Assembly (NCBI RefSeq): GCF_002968835.1
Contig: NZ_PKQK01000002.1
Location: 496,001 to 560,000, forward strand
Direction of reading: 5' to 3'
Length of the DNA: 64,000 nucleotides
From: Paenibacillus sp. PCH8
Lineage (GTDB): Bacteria; Bacillota; Bacilli; Paenibacillales; Paenibacillaceae
Part shown: positions 43,753 through 52,522 of the stretch, piece by piece
How positions within the stretch are numbered: position 1 is the first letter of the stretch
How the letters are laid out: the number at the start of each line of letters is the position of its first letter
Translations under genes and position numbers: made by a program
The notes under the pieces: generated by a model
The model's database searches: none
Told to the model about the DNA's origin: nothing
What the model saw: only the letters and a program-made list of their open reading frames with translations

Positions 43753-44126
43753 AACACGCCTCCTCTTGACCGATGCCGCCCGCTCTACTCGGATACAGGC
43801 ATTTTCAAAGTTTGGATCGCCTGTTTCTACGAAACTCTTAGAAAAATCTATAAAATCCTAAAAAAAATTCTCAGGACATTTTGAGGTAACTCTTTCGAAA
43901 ATTTCGCCTCACACAGATAGCTTCCAAGCAACATCTCCCTTATGAATCCAGCACTCTATAACGTATGAAATGCGGATACATCCGGCACCGACACCTGTAC
44001 TAACTTTCAATTAAATAGATTGATATACACCCGAAGTTTGTGCCCTGAGGGTCGAACGTACATAGCATTGTTGTAGTCGCAACATAGAATAGAGCAATTG
44101 GTTTTTCAAAGGAGGCAACCACCGGA

Positions 44127-44837
44127 ATGAATTCAATCTATCTTGAAATGGATGGTGTGCTTGATCAGCTTGAAGCAGCACTTATTGAACAGCGTCCTCT
44201 CTCTCTTGTGCGCGTCGGTGATGGCGAGAATATCGTGATGTCACAGGAAACGGTGTGGACCACAGAACAGGTGCTTCAGGAGCGTTGGGCCATCAAAGCT
44301 AATTTGGGACAAAAAGGACTGCGCCTTCCCAACCTGCAGCTCCGGGACGAAGTGGCAGCTTCCCTGCAACGTGCGAGTATCGTCGGGATTCTCCCCCGCG
44401 GTGACAACACCATCAAAGCTCCTCATTATCTGAAGAGACCCTTAACCGATATCGTGTTTGCCCACTTTGGCATCGCGCCTGCGCTAACCTGTCATGCCTG
44501 TGTGAATCGGGAGCTGGCCCAGGTTCCTCGTTTCTGGCAGATGCTTGCCGGCAAACGTGTGCTTCTCGTGACCCGCGAGCTTGAACAGCTCCGTGCTGCA
44601 CTTGTTCAGGAGCCCTATCATCTGAACATTGTGAGCTCGCTGCCCTTTGACAGCTATGATCAGATGGATGAGACATTGCAATGGATTCAGACGAATCAGC
44701 ATACCTACGATGTCGCTCTCTTCTCCTGTGGTGTCAACGCCGTTATTCTTGCGGAGCGAACAGCCGCACTCACAGGCAAAGTCGCTATCGACTTTGGCAA
44801 AGCAAACAACATCATTCTCAAGGGTCGGGCCAACTGA
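44127..44837 (+). CDS. GT-D fold (DUF1792-type) glycosyltransferase
   Basis: 236 residues. The ATG at 44127 has AAAGGAGG ten bases upstream. PLSLVRVGDGENIVMSQE is the hallmark of GT-D enzymes (DGE metal motif), followed by VGILPRGDNTIKAP, a Cys/His segment LTCHACVNRELAQVP and VALFSCGVNAVILAERTA. GT-D enzymes add glucose in surface glycoprotein glycosylation. It is divergent from the polysaccharide operon, with a 374-bp control region (43753-44126) in which I see no other gene. A strong terminator follows. Confidence 0.85.
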   Translation: MNSIYLEMDGVLDQLEAALIEQRPLSLVRVGDGENIVMSQETVWTTEQVLQERWAIKANLGQKGLRLPNLQLRDEVAASLQRASIVGILPRGDNTIKAPHYLKRPLTDIVFAHFGIAPALTCHACVNRELAQVPRFWQMLAGKRVLLVTRELEQLRAALVQEPYHLNIVSSLPFDSYDQMDETLQWIQTNQHTYDVALFSCGVNAVILAERTAALTGKVAIDFGKANNIILKGRAN

Positions 44838-44892
44838 ATCCTGGACACCTCCAATGGATGAGCTACACACGGATCCGTGCATATGCGGCAAA

Positions 44893-44921
44893 GACCCCCG
44901 GCTCCTTGAGCCGGGGGTTTC
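44893..44921 (+). terminator. Rho-independent terminator
   Basis: ACCCCCGGCT-CCTTG-AGCCGGGGGT followed by TT after the GT-D glycosyltransferase gene. Symmetric enough to work in both directions. Confidence 0.85.
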
Positions 44922-45053
44922 ATGCTGCGCGCTAGTCGAAACGTATCGCTACATGGTTGTGTACTTCTCTGTTCTCTGGGGTATGAAGCGAACTCTGCCG
45001 TCAACAGAAGAGATGTCAATACACTCCTCCTGTTCACCTTGCATTCTTCAATA

Positions 45054-45461
45054 CTAACTGGTGGCGGCAATGCCATAGAACATTTCCGGCCCGGTTCTTA
45101 CTGCTGTGGACACCCCTGAGATGAACGAGGTGTACACACTCTCCAGTGCGGGTGGTGCAGACAGATCCTGAGCTGTGAACGAATGGAACTCGGCACCGCC
45201 GTTCTGCCCGATCGTACCTTCAGCGCGATAGATGACATAGAAGGGATCGTATAAGAATCCGCGTACAAGCTCCACAACAAAGGTATCCCCCAGTTCTCCG
45301 GTAACACCTACTGTCCCGTTTAACGTAATAATGGGATTCACCACTCCCTGGGTTTGAAGACCCACGGCGCCGAATGCTGCCGGAGATTCCGACAGAGATA
45401 AACCTGGCTGTCCTACGTTTCCCGAGTTCATCGAAGTTCTCATATCGAGAAACACGCCCAT
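45054..45461 (-). CDS. Hypothetical beta-rich protein, 135 aa
   Basis: The ATG at 45461 has GGAGGTG upstream. The sequence is rich in Gly, Val, Thr and Asn with few charged residues: GQPGLSLSESPAAFGAVGLQ, NPIITLNGTVGVTGELGDTF, VYRAEGTIGQNGG-type stretches. This suggests a beta-structured surface or spore-coat-like protein, but there is no signal peptide and no family I can name. It stands alone, convergent with the GT-D gene and divergent from the pseudouridine synthase gene. Confidence 0.6.
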   Translation of the reverse strand: MGVFLDMRTSMNSGNVGQPGLSLSESPAAFGAVGLQTQGVVNPIITLNGTVGVTGELGDTFVVELVRGFLYDPFYVIYRAEGTIGQNGGAEFHSFTAQDLSAPPALESVYTSFISGVSTAVRTGPEMFYGIAATS

Positions 45462-45651
45462 GAAGTAACACCTCCAATACTATGGGATAACATATCCTAT
45501 GAATCTAACAACTCTTCGGATTGGATGTATAGCAGATTCCATGAACCTATTTTTATTTGTCGACTGTTAGTGGTATATTGAACTGCATAACGAAATGAAC
45601 GGATCGTATGCACACAAGCGGTACAGGCTGTTCAGAAGGAGATTACTATTC

Positions 45652-46803
45652 ATGAATAAACGCAAACGTCCAACAGGTAAAACATCATCGGCATCAGCCA
45701 AAGGGAAAACATACGCAGGTTCATCTACAGCACGTTCCGGCAAGTCTAACTTCTCATCTGCTAAATCATCAGGTGCTTCCACGTCACGTAATACGGAAGA
45801 GAATAAGAAACCATTAGCCGCGAAATCGTCGACCGCACCCAAGAAAGCTGGAAGTAACAAACCCAAAAAATCCAGTGCGTCCAAACGTCCGGGCAATTCC
45901 TATTATCGCAAGCAAGAACCACCACGTCAGTACAAAGTGACTGAACCGGACGAGTTGCTGAATTTCCTGCTACAACATCTGAAATCGGGACGGAATGCGG
46001 TGAAGTCCATTCTGGGTCGTGGACAGGTATCCGTGGATCAGAAAGTCGTTACCAAATTTAATGAACCACTGACGCCAGGTCAGGTTGTATACATCAAAAA
46101 AGAGGGTGCAGTCGCCGCTCCTTCCTTGACGGGCATTAACATTTTGCATGAAGACGATGACATCATTGTGATTCGCAAAGAAGCTGGGCTGTTGTCCATT
46201 GCTGCGGACAAGAATGACGACCTGACTGCTTATCGCCAACTGACAGAGCATGTGCGCCGCACCAATGAGATGAATCGGATTTTTGTTGTACATCGTCTGG
46301 ATCGGGATACGTCGGGTGTTATGATGTTTGCCAAAAGTGAAGAAGTACAACAGAAGCTACAAAACAACTGGAAAGAAAATGTGAAGGATCGCGTCTATGT
46401 CGCTCTTGTTGAAGGTAATGTAACCACAGAAGAAGGTACGATCTCCTCGTGGCTGAAGGAAACCAAAACGCTGAAAATGTACTCCAGTTCTCGTCCCAAT
46501 GACGGACAACTTGCGGTTACCCATTACAAACGCCTGAAGTCGAGCCGTGAGTTCTCCCTGCTGGAAGTCCGTCTGGAGACAGGCCGCAAAAATCAGATTC
46601 GTGTGCATATGGAAGATCTCGGACATCCCATTGCCGGGGACAGAAAATATGGTGCGCGCACGAGAGACCTCGGACGTCTCGGACTTCATGCACGTGTGCT
46701 CTCATTCATTCACCCTACAACAGATGTTCTGATGTCATTCGAGACGGATATTCCTAAGCCATTCCTGTATCCTTTCCGTGCAGAGGCTTCACCCGCACAA
46801 TAA
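45652..46803 (+). CDS. RluA-family pseudouridine synthase with long disordered N-terminus
   Basis: 383 residues from the ATG at 45652 (AAGGAG upstream). The first 95 residues are Lys/Ser/Ala/Pro-rich and disordered, probably RNA-binding. An S4 domain follows (LLNFLLQHLKSGRNAVKSIL, GQVSVDQKVVTKF) and then the catalytic domain with HRLDRDTSGVMMFAKS (catalytic Asp) and ETGRKNQIRVHMEDLGHPIA. It converts uridine to pseudouridine in rRNA or tRNA. The target position cannot be assigned. The basic tail is much longer than in typical RluD/YlyB proteins. Confidence 0.92.
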   Translation: MNKRKRPTGKTSSASAKGKTYAGSSTARSGKSNFSSAKSSGASTSRNTEENKKPLAAKSSTAPKKAGSNKPKKSSASKRPGNSYYRKQEPPRQYKVTEPDELLNFLLQHLKSGRNAVKSILGRGQVSVDQKVVTKFNEPLTPGQVVYIKKEGAVAAPSLTGINILHEDDDIIVIRKEAGLLSIAADKNDDLTAYRQLTEHVRRTNEMNRIFVVHRLDRDTSGVMMFAKSEEVQQKLQNNWKENVKDRVYVALVEGNVTTEEGTISSWLKETKTLKMYSSSRPNDGQLAVTHYKRLKSSREFSLLEVRLETGRKNQIRVHMEDLGHPIAGDRKYGARTRDLGRLGLHARVLSFIHPTTDVLMSFETDIPKPFLYPFRAEASPAQ

Positions 46804-46868
46804 CTGCATAACCATATAGAATCAGAGATTTCCCTACCAAGAATCATGCCTGAAAGGAGGAACGGACA

Positions 46869-47447
46869 CTGAAAAACCTGTTGATTACCGGTTACCGTGC
46901 ACATGAATTGCAGATTTTCGGACAAAAGCATGAAGGTATTCCTTTTATCAAAAAAGCGATCGCCTCACGCCTCACTCCCCTTGTCGAGGATGGGCTGGAG
47001 TGGGTTCTGACCCCAGGACAATACGGTGTGGACCTGTGGGCCTGTGAAGTGGTAATTGACCTGAAGAAGACGTACCCGCATCTGAAGCTGTCGATTATCA
47101 CTGCTTTTCAGAATCCAGAGGAACAATGGAAGGAAGACAAGCAGGAGTATTACCGTTCCATCCTCTCAGGTGTGGACTATTATGGTGCCATTAGCAATCA
47201 ACCCTATGTTGGACCGTGGCAGTTCACGGCACGGGATGACTTGCTGCTGCGCAAAAGTGATGGTCTTCTGCTCGTCTATGACGAAGATGCCGGGGAAGGC
47301 AGCCCCCGTTTCCTGAAGGAAAAAGCAGTGAAGAAACAGCAGAACGAGGACTATACGATGATCAGTGTAACTTCGGAAGATATTCAATCCGTAGCCGAGG
47401 ATGAGCGCATGAACGATATGGGCTATGATGAGCACTCTTCCTTCTGA
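46869..47447 (+). CDS. ypsA: YpsA family protein (DUF1273, SLOG fold); probable CTG start
   Basis: About 192 residues. The conserved N-terminus should read M-K-x-L-x-ITGYR-x-xEL. In frame upstream of LITGYRAHELQIFGQ stands CTG AAA AAC CTG TTG, and the CTG at 46869 has AAAGGAGGAAC exactly eight bases before it. No ATG or GTG is available. The fold is a Rossmann-like SLOG domain: EDGLEWVLTPGQYGVDLWAC, then YYRSILSGVDYY and KSDGLLLVYDEDAGEGSPRF. In Bacillus YpsA influences cell division by an unclear mechanism; SLOG proteins bind nucleotides. A TTG at 46881 would remove the first strand residues. Confidence 0.85.
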   Translation: MKNLLITGYRAHELQIFGQKHEGIPFIKKAIASRLTPLVEDGLEWVLTPGQYGVDLWACEVVIDLKKTYPHLKLSIITAFQNPEEQWKEDKQEYYRSILSGVDYYGAISNQPYVGPWQFTARDDLLLRKSDGLLLVYDEDAGEGSPRFLKEKAVKKQQNEDYTMISVTSEDIQSVAEDERMNDMGYDEHSSF

Positions 47448-47579
47448 CGGTTGTCCGGTTGTAACCAAGGCGGAATATGCCCAGAATGACGTACATATGT
47501 TTTTTTTCGAGACAGGTTGGGTATAAGTAGTATTAAACTGCGATGATTATGTCGTATGGGACAAAGGGGAACTGCAACC

Positions 47580-48395
47580 ATGACAATAACGCCAGAGCAG
47601 CGCATTCAACTACATGGATTCAACAACCTGACCAAGTCGCTGAGCTTCAATATGTACGATATCTGTTACACCAAAACCAAAGATGAACGCGAAGCTTACA
47701 TTGAATATATCGATGAACAATACAACGCCGCGCGGCTGAGCAAAATCCTGAACAACGTATCCGACATCATCGGGGCCCACGTCCTGAATGTCGCGCAGCA
47801 GGATTATGTGCCTCAGGGTGCGAGTGTGACGATGCTGGTATCGGAAGGTCCAATCGTAGAGATCCCCGAGGAATCCCTCGATGAATCTCCCGGTCCACTG
47901 CCCGATAACGTCGTCATGCAGTTGGATAAAAGTCATATTACCGTGCACACCTATCCCGAGTTTCACCCGAGTGAAGGCATCAGCACCTTCCGTGCGGACA
48001 TCGATGTCTCCACCTGCGGTGAGATTTCACCGCTCAAAGCGCTGAATTACCTGATTCATTCGTTTGATACGGACATTATGACAATGGATTACCGGGTACG
48101 TGGATTCACGCGCGATATGAGCGGACGCAAGCTGTTCATTGATCACGAGATCGGTTCGATTCAGAACTACATTCCGGATGAGATCAAGAGTAGCTTCGAT
48201 ATGATTGATGTGAACGTCTATCAGGAGAATATTTTCCATACCAAATGTAAGCTGAAGGAATTCGATCTCGATAATTACCTGTTTGGATATACCAAGGATA
48301 AGCTGAGCAAGACGGAACAACAGGATATTACCGAGTGGCTGAAGCTGGAGATGGATGAGATCTATTACGGCAAAAACATGAATCGTCCTTCATAA
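47580..48395 (+). CDS. speD: S-adenosylmethionine decarboxylase proenzyme (SpeD, E. coli type)
   Basis: 271 residues from the ATG at 47580 (AAAGGGG upstream). [20 protein letters not shown], the processing site in [13 protein letters not shown] (cleavage before Ser gives the pyruvoyl group), [20 protein letters not shown] and [12 protein letters not shown] match the larger class 1A enzyme. It makes decarboxylated SAM, the aminopropyl donor for spermidine. A terminator follows, so it is a single-gene unit. No spermidine synthase gene is in this window. Confidence 0.93.
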   Translation: MTITPEQRIQLHGFNNLTKSLSFNMYDICYTKTKDEREAYIEYIDEQYNAARLSKILNNVSDIIGAHVLNVAQQDYVPQGASVTMLVSEGPIVEIPEESLDESPGPLPDNVVMQLDKSHITVHTYPEFHPSEGISTFRADIDVSTCGEISPLKALNYLIHSFDTDIMTMDYRVRGFTRDMSGRKLFIDHEIGSIQNYIPDEIKSSFDMIDVNVYQENIFHTKCKLKEFDLDNYLFGYTKDKLSKTEQQDITEWLKLEMDEIYYGKNMNRPS

Positions 48396-48420
48396 TCGTT
48401 CATTCATGTGGGTAAGGACC

Positions 48421-48487
48421 AAGACAAGTTATCATGCAGATCGGGTTCTCTCTTTAACGGAAACTCTCGCATGTGCTTGTCTTTTTG
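48421..48487 (+). terminator. Terminator after speD
   Basis: Outer arms AAGACAAG/CTTGTCTT with an inner CATGC/GCATG pair, followed by TTTTT. It stands between speD and the promoter of flgB. Confidence 0.75.
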
Positions 48488-48496
48488 TCTATGGTG

Positions 48497-48526
48497 TTGA
48501 CATAGTGCAACTTTATTTTTTATTAT
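48497..48526 (+). promoter_or_regulatory. Sigma-A-type promoter upstream of flgB
   Basis: Perfect -35 TTGACA (48497-48502), 18-nt spacer, -10 TATTAT (48521-48526). It lies 41 bases before the GTG start of flgB. A SigA-type rather than a SigD-type signal. Confidence 0.65.
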
Positions 48527-48567
48527 AAGAGTAACTGCATTATTTTGCAGTGGAGGAGGGCCAAGCC

Positions 48568-48978
48568 GTGATCGAAACCAACACGACAAGACGTAACGAA
48601 TCCCTGTTACAAGCGCTAACTGCTCAGCACAGTGCCATCACCAATAACATTGCCAATGCAGATACGCCCAACTACAAGAAGAAAACGGTAGAGTTTCAGG
48701 AAGAGCTTCGACGGATCGTTGAGAATAGCAGAACAGATCAGCTCGACATGAAGCGGACTCATGCAAAACACTTTCCAATTACGAATCCCAATGCTTCAAT
48801 CGTCCAGTACCGAGTTGTCGAGAACAATGAAACTGCTATGAACAATAACAACAATAACGTTGACATTGACATCGAAATGGCTAATCTTTCGGAGAATCAG
48901 CTCATGTATAACTACATGGTCGATCGGGTCAGCGGACACTACAAAAAGATGAAAAATCTGTTGAATGATTTGAAATAG
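48568..48978 (+). CDS. flgB: FlgB-like flagellar basal-body rod protein, isolated gene
   Basis: 136 residues from the GTG at 48568, behind GGAGGAGGG. LLQALTAQHSAITNNIANADTP and NYKKKTVEFQEEL form the conserved N-terminal rod motif (NIANADTPNYK), and the C-terminus DIEMANLSENQLMYNYMVDR is the partner helix. FlgB is a proximal rod subunit exported by the flagellar type III system. It is not followed by flgC or fliE as in flagellar operons, so this is probably a second, stand-alone copy. A strong terminator follows immediately. Confidence 0.88.
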   Translation: MIETNTTRRNESLLQALTAQHSAITNNIANADTPNYKKKTVEFQEELRRIVENSRTDQLDMKRTHAKHFPITNPNASIVQYRVVENNETAMNNNNNNVDIDIEMANLSENQLMYNYMVDRVSGHYKKMKNLLNDLK

Positions 48979-48988
48979 TACATACTAC

Positions 48989-49014
48989 AGCAGCCCTTGA
49001 GGGCTGCTTTTTTT
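48989..49014 (+). terminator. Rho-independent terminator after flgB
   Basis: AGCAGCCC-TTGA-GGGCTGCT followed by seven T. Confidence 0.95.
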
Positions 49015-49178
49015 ATAATTAAATGTATTCGGGTAAGGAATCCATTAACCATTACGCATGTGATCTAACCCGCTTCATTCCGGCAAACAAGTGTTTGATG
49101 CCATTTTTCGGTATCCACTCCTGTTCGTAGTATAATGAAAAAAACGATTGATTACATATCGAACAAAAGAGGTGCAAC

Positions 49179-50297
49179 ATGGCTCCACGTCATTTAAATG
49201 GTTTCCAAGGTTCCAAAGTCAGACTTGCGGCCCCATCCCCGGAAGATTGCATGCGGCTCTCCCGCTTCACGGACGATTATGAATATTTGCGCAATATGGA
49301 TACAGATATCGCTGTTCCGTTAACGCCGGATGAGACAGGCTCCTCCTCCGTCCGCAGAGACAACGGTTTTGAATTTGCGTTACGTACGCTGGAAGGCAAC
49401 CGATACATTGGATTCACCGCCCTCTACCGGATTGAATGGAACAATCGCTCCGCTCGTCTGGCGATTGGAATCGGTGAAGAGAATGATCGAGGTAAAGGAT
49501 ACGGCAGTGATGCCCTTGCCCTGATTCTTCGATATGGATTCCACGAATTGAACCTGAACCGGATTGCGCTCGAAGTCATCGAATATAACGAAGGTGCCCG
49601 CCACGCATACTTAAAAGCTGGTTTTCGGGAGGAAGGTCGTCAGCGTTCAGCAGTCATGCGAGATGGCGCACATTATGATCTGATCTCGATGAGTATCCTT
49701 TCGGAAGAATGGTCGACGCAGACCAGGCTTCCCTTGTCGTTCCGATCCACTCGCATTCCTGAGTTCGGGAGTACGACAGCAGATGGCTCCTGGCAACGTC
49801 AGGTTAACGAACAAGATGCTCCGTCTATATTCAGTTCTGATGTTAATTCTGTTTCTGGTTCAAGTGTCACAGGTGAATCGGTGGTCACACCACGCATCGG
49901 CGTAGGTGCGGTCATCCTGAACGAACGGCATGAAGTGCTGCTCGTCTGGCGTAATCGGCAGCCTGAACAGCACACCTGGAGTATTCCCGGCGGGAAAGTC
50001 GATGCCTACGAGTCACTGGAGACAGCAGTCATCCGTGAAATTAAGGAGGAAGTGGATCTGGATATCTCCATCGACAGGCTGCTCTGTACGGCGGAGACAA
50101 TCCAGCCGCAACAGGAAGAGCATTGGATATCCGTTCTTTATTCCACCAAGGTTATTGGCGGCCATGCTCGTAATCTGGAAGAAGGCGGAGCCATTGGTGA
50201 GATCGGCTGGTTCCGGCTGCATGATCTGCCTTCTCCACTCGCCTGCTTTGCTGTGCCTGGACTGGACGCTGTGAAGAAGTTATATAACCAGAATTAA
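49179..50297 (+). CDS. Fusion of GNAT N-acetyltransferase and Nudix hydrolase
   Basis: 372 residues. The ATG at 49179 has AAGAGGTG upstream. Residues 1-185 are a RimJ/RimL-type GNAT domain (VRLAAPSPEDCMRLSRFTDD, AIGIGEENDRGKGYGSDALA for acetyl-CoA binding, NEGARHAYLKAGFREEG). A 50-residue Ser/Thr-rich linker follows. Residues about 240-372 are a Nudix domain with GGKVDAYESLETAVIREIKEEV; the final Gly of the box (GX5EX7REUXEEXGU) is Asp. The frame is continuous, so this is a true fusion. It may acetylate an amine and hydrolyse a nucleotide derivative, but substrates are unknown. Confidence 0.9.
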   Translation: MAPRHLNGFQGSKVRLAAPSPEDCMRLSRFTDDYEYLRNMDTDIAVPLTPDETGSSSVRRDNGFEFALRTLEGNRYIGFTALYRIEWNNRSARLAIGIGEENDRGKGYGSDALALILRYGFHELNLNRIALEVIEYNEGARHAYLKAGFREEGRQRSAVMRDGAHYDLISMSILSEEWSTQTRLPLSFRSTRIPEFGSTTADGSWQRQVNEQDAPSIFSSDVNSVSGSSVTGESVVTPRIGVGAVILNERHEVLLVWRNRQPEQHTWSIPGGKVDAYESLETAVIREIKEEVDLDISIDRLLCTAETIQPQQEEHWISVLYSTKVIGGHARNLEEGGAIGEIGWFRLHDLPSPLACFAVPGLDAVKKLYNQN

Positions 50298-50315
50298 GAT
50301 TGGAGGTGCTTGCAC

Positions 50316-51185
50316 ATGTTGGAGTTTCATATTCCTCAACCTGCTCCCGCCCCCTTCATTCTGCATGAATCAAGTTCCCAATTCGACTGGAAAGGCAGCG
50401 GCTCGCTATCACTGAAAACATTCCGTAACGGAAGATCACTCTATGAAGCGGGACGCGGTCACTTCGCAGTTAACCATGAGCGTTATCTACTTCTGAATGA
50501 GGGTCAGGAGTACAGTCTCCATATTGATTCTTCCGTACCGGTAGAATCCTTTTGTATCTTCTTCCCTGCCGGTTATGTGGAAGAGATTAGTCGAAATCTG
50601 GTCAGCAGTGATCTCCGGCTACTTGATGAGCCATATGCCTGTTCATCCTCAAGTAGGATGGAGTGGGTTGAACGCACATACTCCATGGATAATCGGCTTG
50701 GTGCAGCCCTGAATCGTTTGCGTAATTTGTACAGTCCAGACACGATGGATTCCTGGGCAACAGAGGAACAGCTTCAACAGGTTGCTGTTCATATGCTTGA
50801 TTTACACCGTGACGTTCAGCAAGAGATCAACGAACTGAATATGATCAAGCATTCAACCAGAGAAGAGTTATATCGCAGAGTGTACATCGGGCACGAGTAT
50901 ATCTCCGCCTATTATGATCAGCCGTTATCGCTGGAGCAGACTGCAGCGGCTGCACAATTATCCGTGAATCATTTTCTACGAAATTATAAACAGTTGTTTG
51001 GCACTTCACCCCATCGTTATCTTACTGAATGCAGACTACAGGCTGCAAAGCGGCTTCTGCTTGATACGGACACGTCTGTTACCCATATCTGTTATGATGT
51101 GGGCTTCGAAAGTCTCGGTTCGTTCAGTTCATTATTCACCAGACGCTTCGATACTTCTCCTACTCAGCTGCGAGCAAAAAGGTGA
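50316..51185 (+). CDS. AraC-family transcriptional regulator
   Basis: 289 residues from the ATG at 50316 (GGAGGTG eight bases upstream), 18 bp after the GNAT-Nudix gene and probably cotranscribed. A cupin-like N-terminal sensor half (GRGHFAVNHERYLLLNEGQE) is followed by a C-terminal pair of HTHs: LSLEQTAAAAQLSVNHFLRN and SVTHICYDVGFESLGSFSSL, ending in FTRRFDTSPTQLRAKR. Effector and targets unknown. Context gives no clear regulon beyond its own operon. Confidence 0.87.
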   Translation: MLEFHIPQPAPAPFILHESSSQFDWKGSGSLSLKTFRNGRSLYEAGRGHFAVNHERYLLLNEGQEYSLHIDSSVPVESFCIFFPAGYVEEISRNLVSSDLRLLDEPYACSSSSRMEWVERTYSMDNRLGAALNRLRNLYSPDTMDSWATEEQLQQVAVHMLDLHRDVQQEINELNMIKHSTREELYRRVYIGHEYISAYYDQPLSLEQTAAAAQLSVNHFLRNYKQLFGTSPHRYLTECRLQAAKRLLLDTDTSVTHICYDVGFESLGSFSSLFTRRFDTSPTQLRAKR

Positions 51186-51255
51186 TTATGAAGAAGAACC
51201 TCTGAGAGGGAAACCATATAATTGAACAATCTCATCTGATGGAGGGCTTTCATAT

Positions 51256-51777
51256 ATGAATCATTCGAAACAGACTAATCATCTATTCCAAGCTGCACAG
51301 CATGGGGACGTTACAACCATAAGAAAGACTCTTGCTTCCTTGCCCGAGTTGGCCAATACGGAAAATCAAGATGGACTTACCCCACTCGGATATGCCTCTC
51401 ATTATGGACAAGCAGGAGCAGTACGTCTTCTTCTGGAGTATGGAGCCGATGTTAACGCCCTTTCTCATTCCAAGATTTCCTTTATTCCGTCCAATACGGC
51501 ACTGCATGCCGCTTTTGCCGGAGAACGTTCGCCTGAGGTTATCGAACTCTTGCTGGAACACGGGGCATGCACAAGTATTCTGGACAGCGATGGGCAAAAT
51601 GTACTGCATTCAGCTGCATTCCATACGGATCAGATTGAGCTTATCCAACTATTGCTTCAACATGATGCCGATCCGAATGCAGAGAACTCAGCGGGTGAGA
51701 CCGCACTGGACATTGCGATTACACGCGGAAATAGGGCGACAGCTGCTTATCTAAGGGATGCTATTGCAACGAAGTAA
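51256..51777 (+). CDS. Ankyrin-repeat protein
   Basis: 173 residues. The ATG at 51256 has TGGAGGG upstream. Four to five ankyrin repeats fill the protein: LFQAAQHGDVTTIRKTLASL, DGLTPLGYASHYGQAGAVRL, NTALHAAFAGERSPEVIELL, DGQNVLHSAAFHTDQIELIQ, AGETALDIAITRGNRATAAY. Ankyrin repeats mediate protein binding. No signal peptide, so cytoplasmic. It follows the AraC gene by 70 bp on the same strand and a terminator lies after it. Confidence 0.92.
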   Translation: MNHSKQTNHLFQAAQHGDVTTIRKTLASLPELANTENQDGLTPLGYASHYGQAGAVRLLLEYGADVNALSHSKISFIPSNTALHAAFAGERSPEVIELLLEHGACTSILDSDGQNVLHSAAFHTDQIELIQLLLQHDADPNAENSAGETALDIAITRGNRATAAYLRDAIATK

Positions 51778-51818
51778 CCATCGTTGTGCAAGTTGTTGCA
51801 CATGAGCAAAACATACAT

Positions 51819-51870
51819 AACCGCCAGATCCTTCTTCCAGCCACGAAGGGGATTTTGGCGGTTGTTTGAT
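51819..51870 (+). terminator. Probable terminator after the ankyrin gene
   Basis: AACCGCCA-GATCC and GGGGATTTTGGCGGTT form a bulged hairpin, followed by a weak GTTTGATGTTT run. Confidence 0.6.
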
Positions 51871-52000
51871 GTTTCCTGACCCTACCTTTACGCTTCAAAA
51901 ACTTTGAATTTTCACATACATCATTTTTTATTAAAAACCAAGAACCGTTTGGCCCTTTCCGTGGTCTAATACTCAACATATCCATGAAAGGAGGAGCCAT

Positions 52001-52522
52001 GTGACCCCGATTCAACTTATAATAGCCGCACAAAAAGGGGATGCCGAGGCTTTTGCAGCCTTAATGGAATTACATCAGAGCCGACTGTACCGTATCGCCT
52101 ATGCCTACTTGCACAACGAAGGTGACGCGCTGGAAGCGATCCAGGAATCAACCTTCAGGGCATTCCGTAAACTCAAAAAATTAAAAGAGCCCTCCTACTT
52201 CGGTACTTGGCTCATCCGAATTCTGCTCAACTACTGTGCAGACGAACGCAAACGCAAAAGCAGATACAGTCACAGTCCAGTTACCGAAGTTCAAGAAACT
52301 GGCAGTTGGGATCGCCCTGCAGACCCGGACCTTGCGGTCGCTGTATCCAGCCTTGACCGGGATTGCAAACCAATTATTATTATGAGTTATTTCGAAGGTT
52401 TCTCCTTAACTGAAGTCGCCGATATTCTTGAAATTCCAACTGGAACCGTAAAATCCCGATTACATCGGGCACTCGGACAGCTACGGGATCAACTTGAAAC
52501 GAAAGGAGATGCATCCTCATGA
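52001..52522 (+). CDS. ECF-type RNA polymerase sigma factor
   Basis: 173 residues from a GTG at 52001 with AAGGAGGAG upstream. Region 2: AFAALMELHQSRLYRIAYAY with EAIQESTFRAFRKLKKLKEP; region 4: IIMSYFEGFSLTEVADILEI, PTGTVKSRLHRALGQL. It overlaps the next gene by four bases (ATGA), which encodes its presumed membrane anti-sigma factor. Signal and regulon are unknown, though the DUF4179 partner type is common among Bacillales cell-envelope ECF systems. Confidence 0.93.
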   Translation: MTPIQLIIAAQKGDAEAFAALMELHQSRLYRIAYAYLHNEGDALEAIQESTFRAFRKLKKLKEPSYFGTWLIRILLNYCADERKRKSRYSHSPVTEVQETGSWDRPADPDLAVAVSSLDRDCKPIIIMSYFEGFSLTEVADILEIPTGTVKSRLHRALGQLRDQLETKGDASS

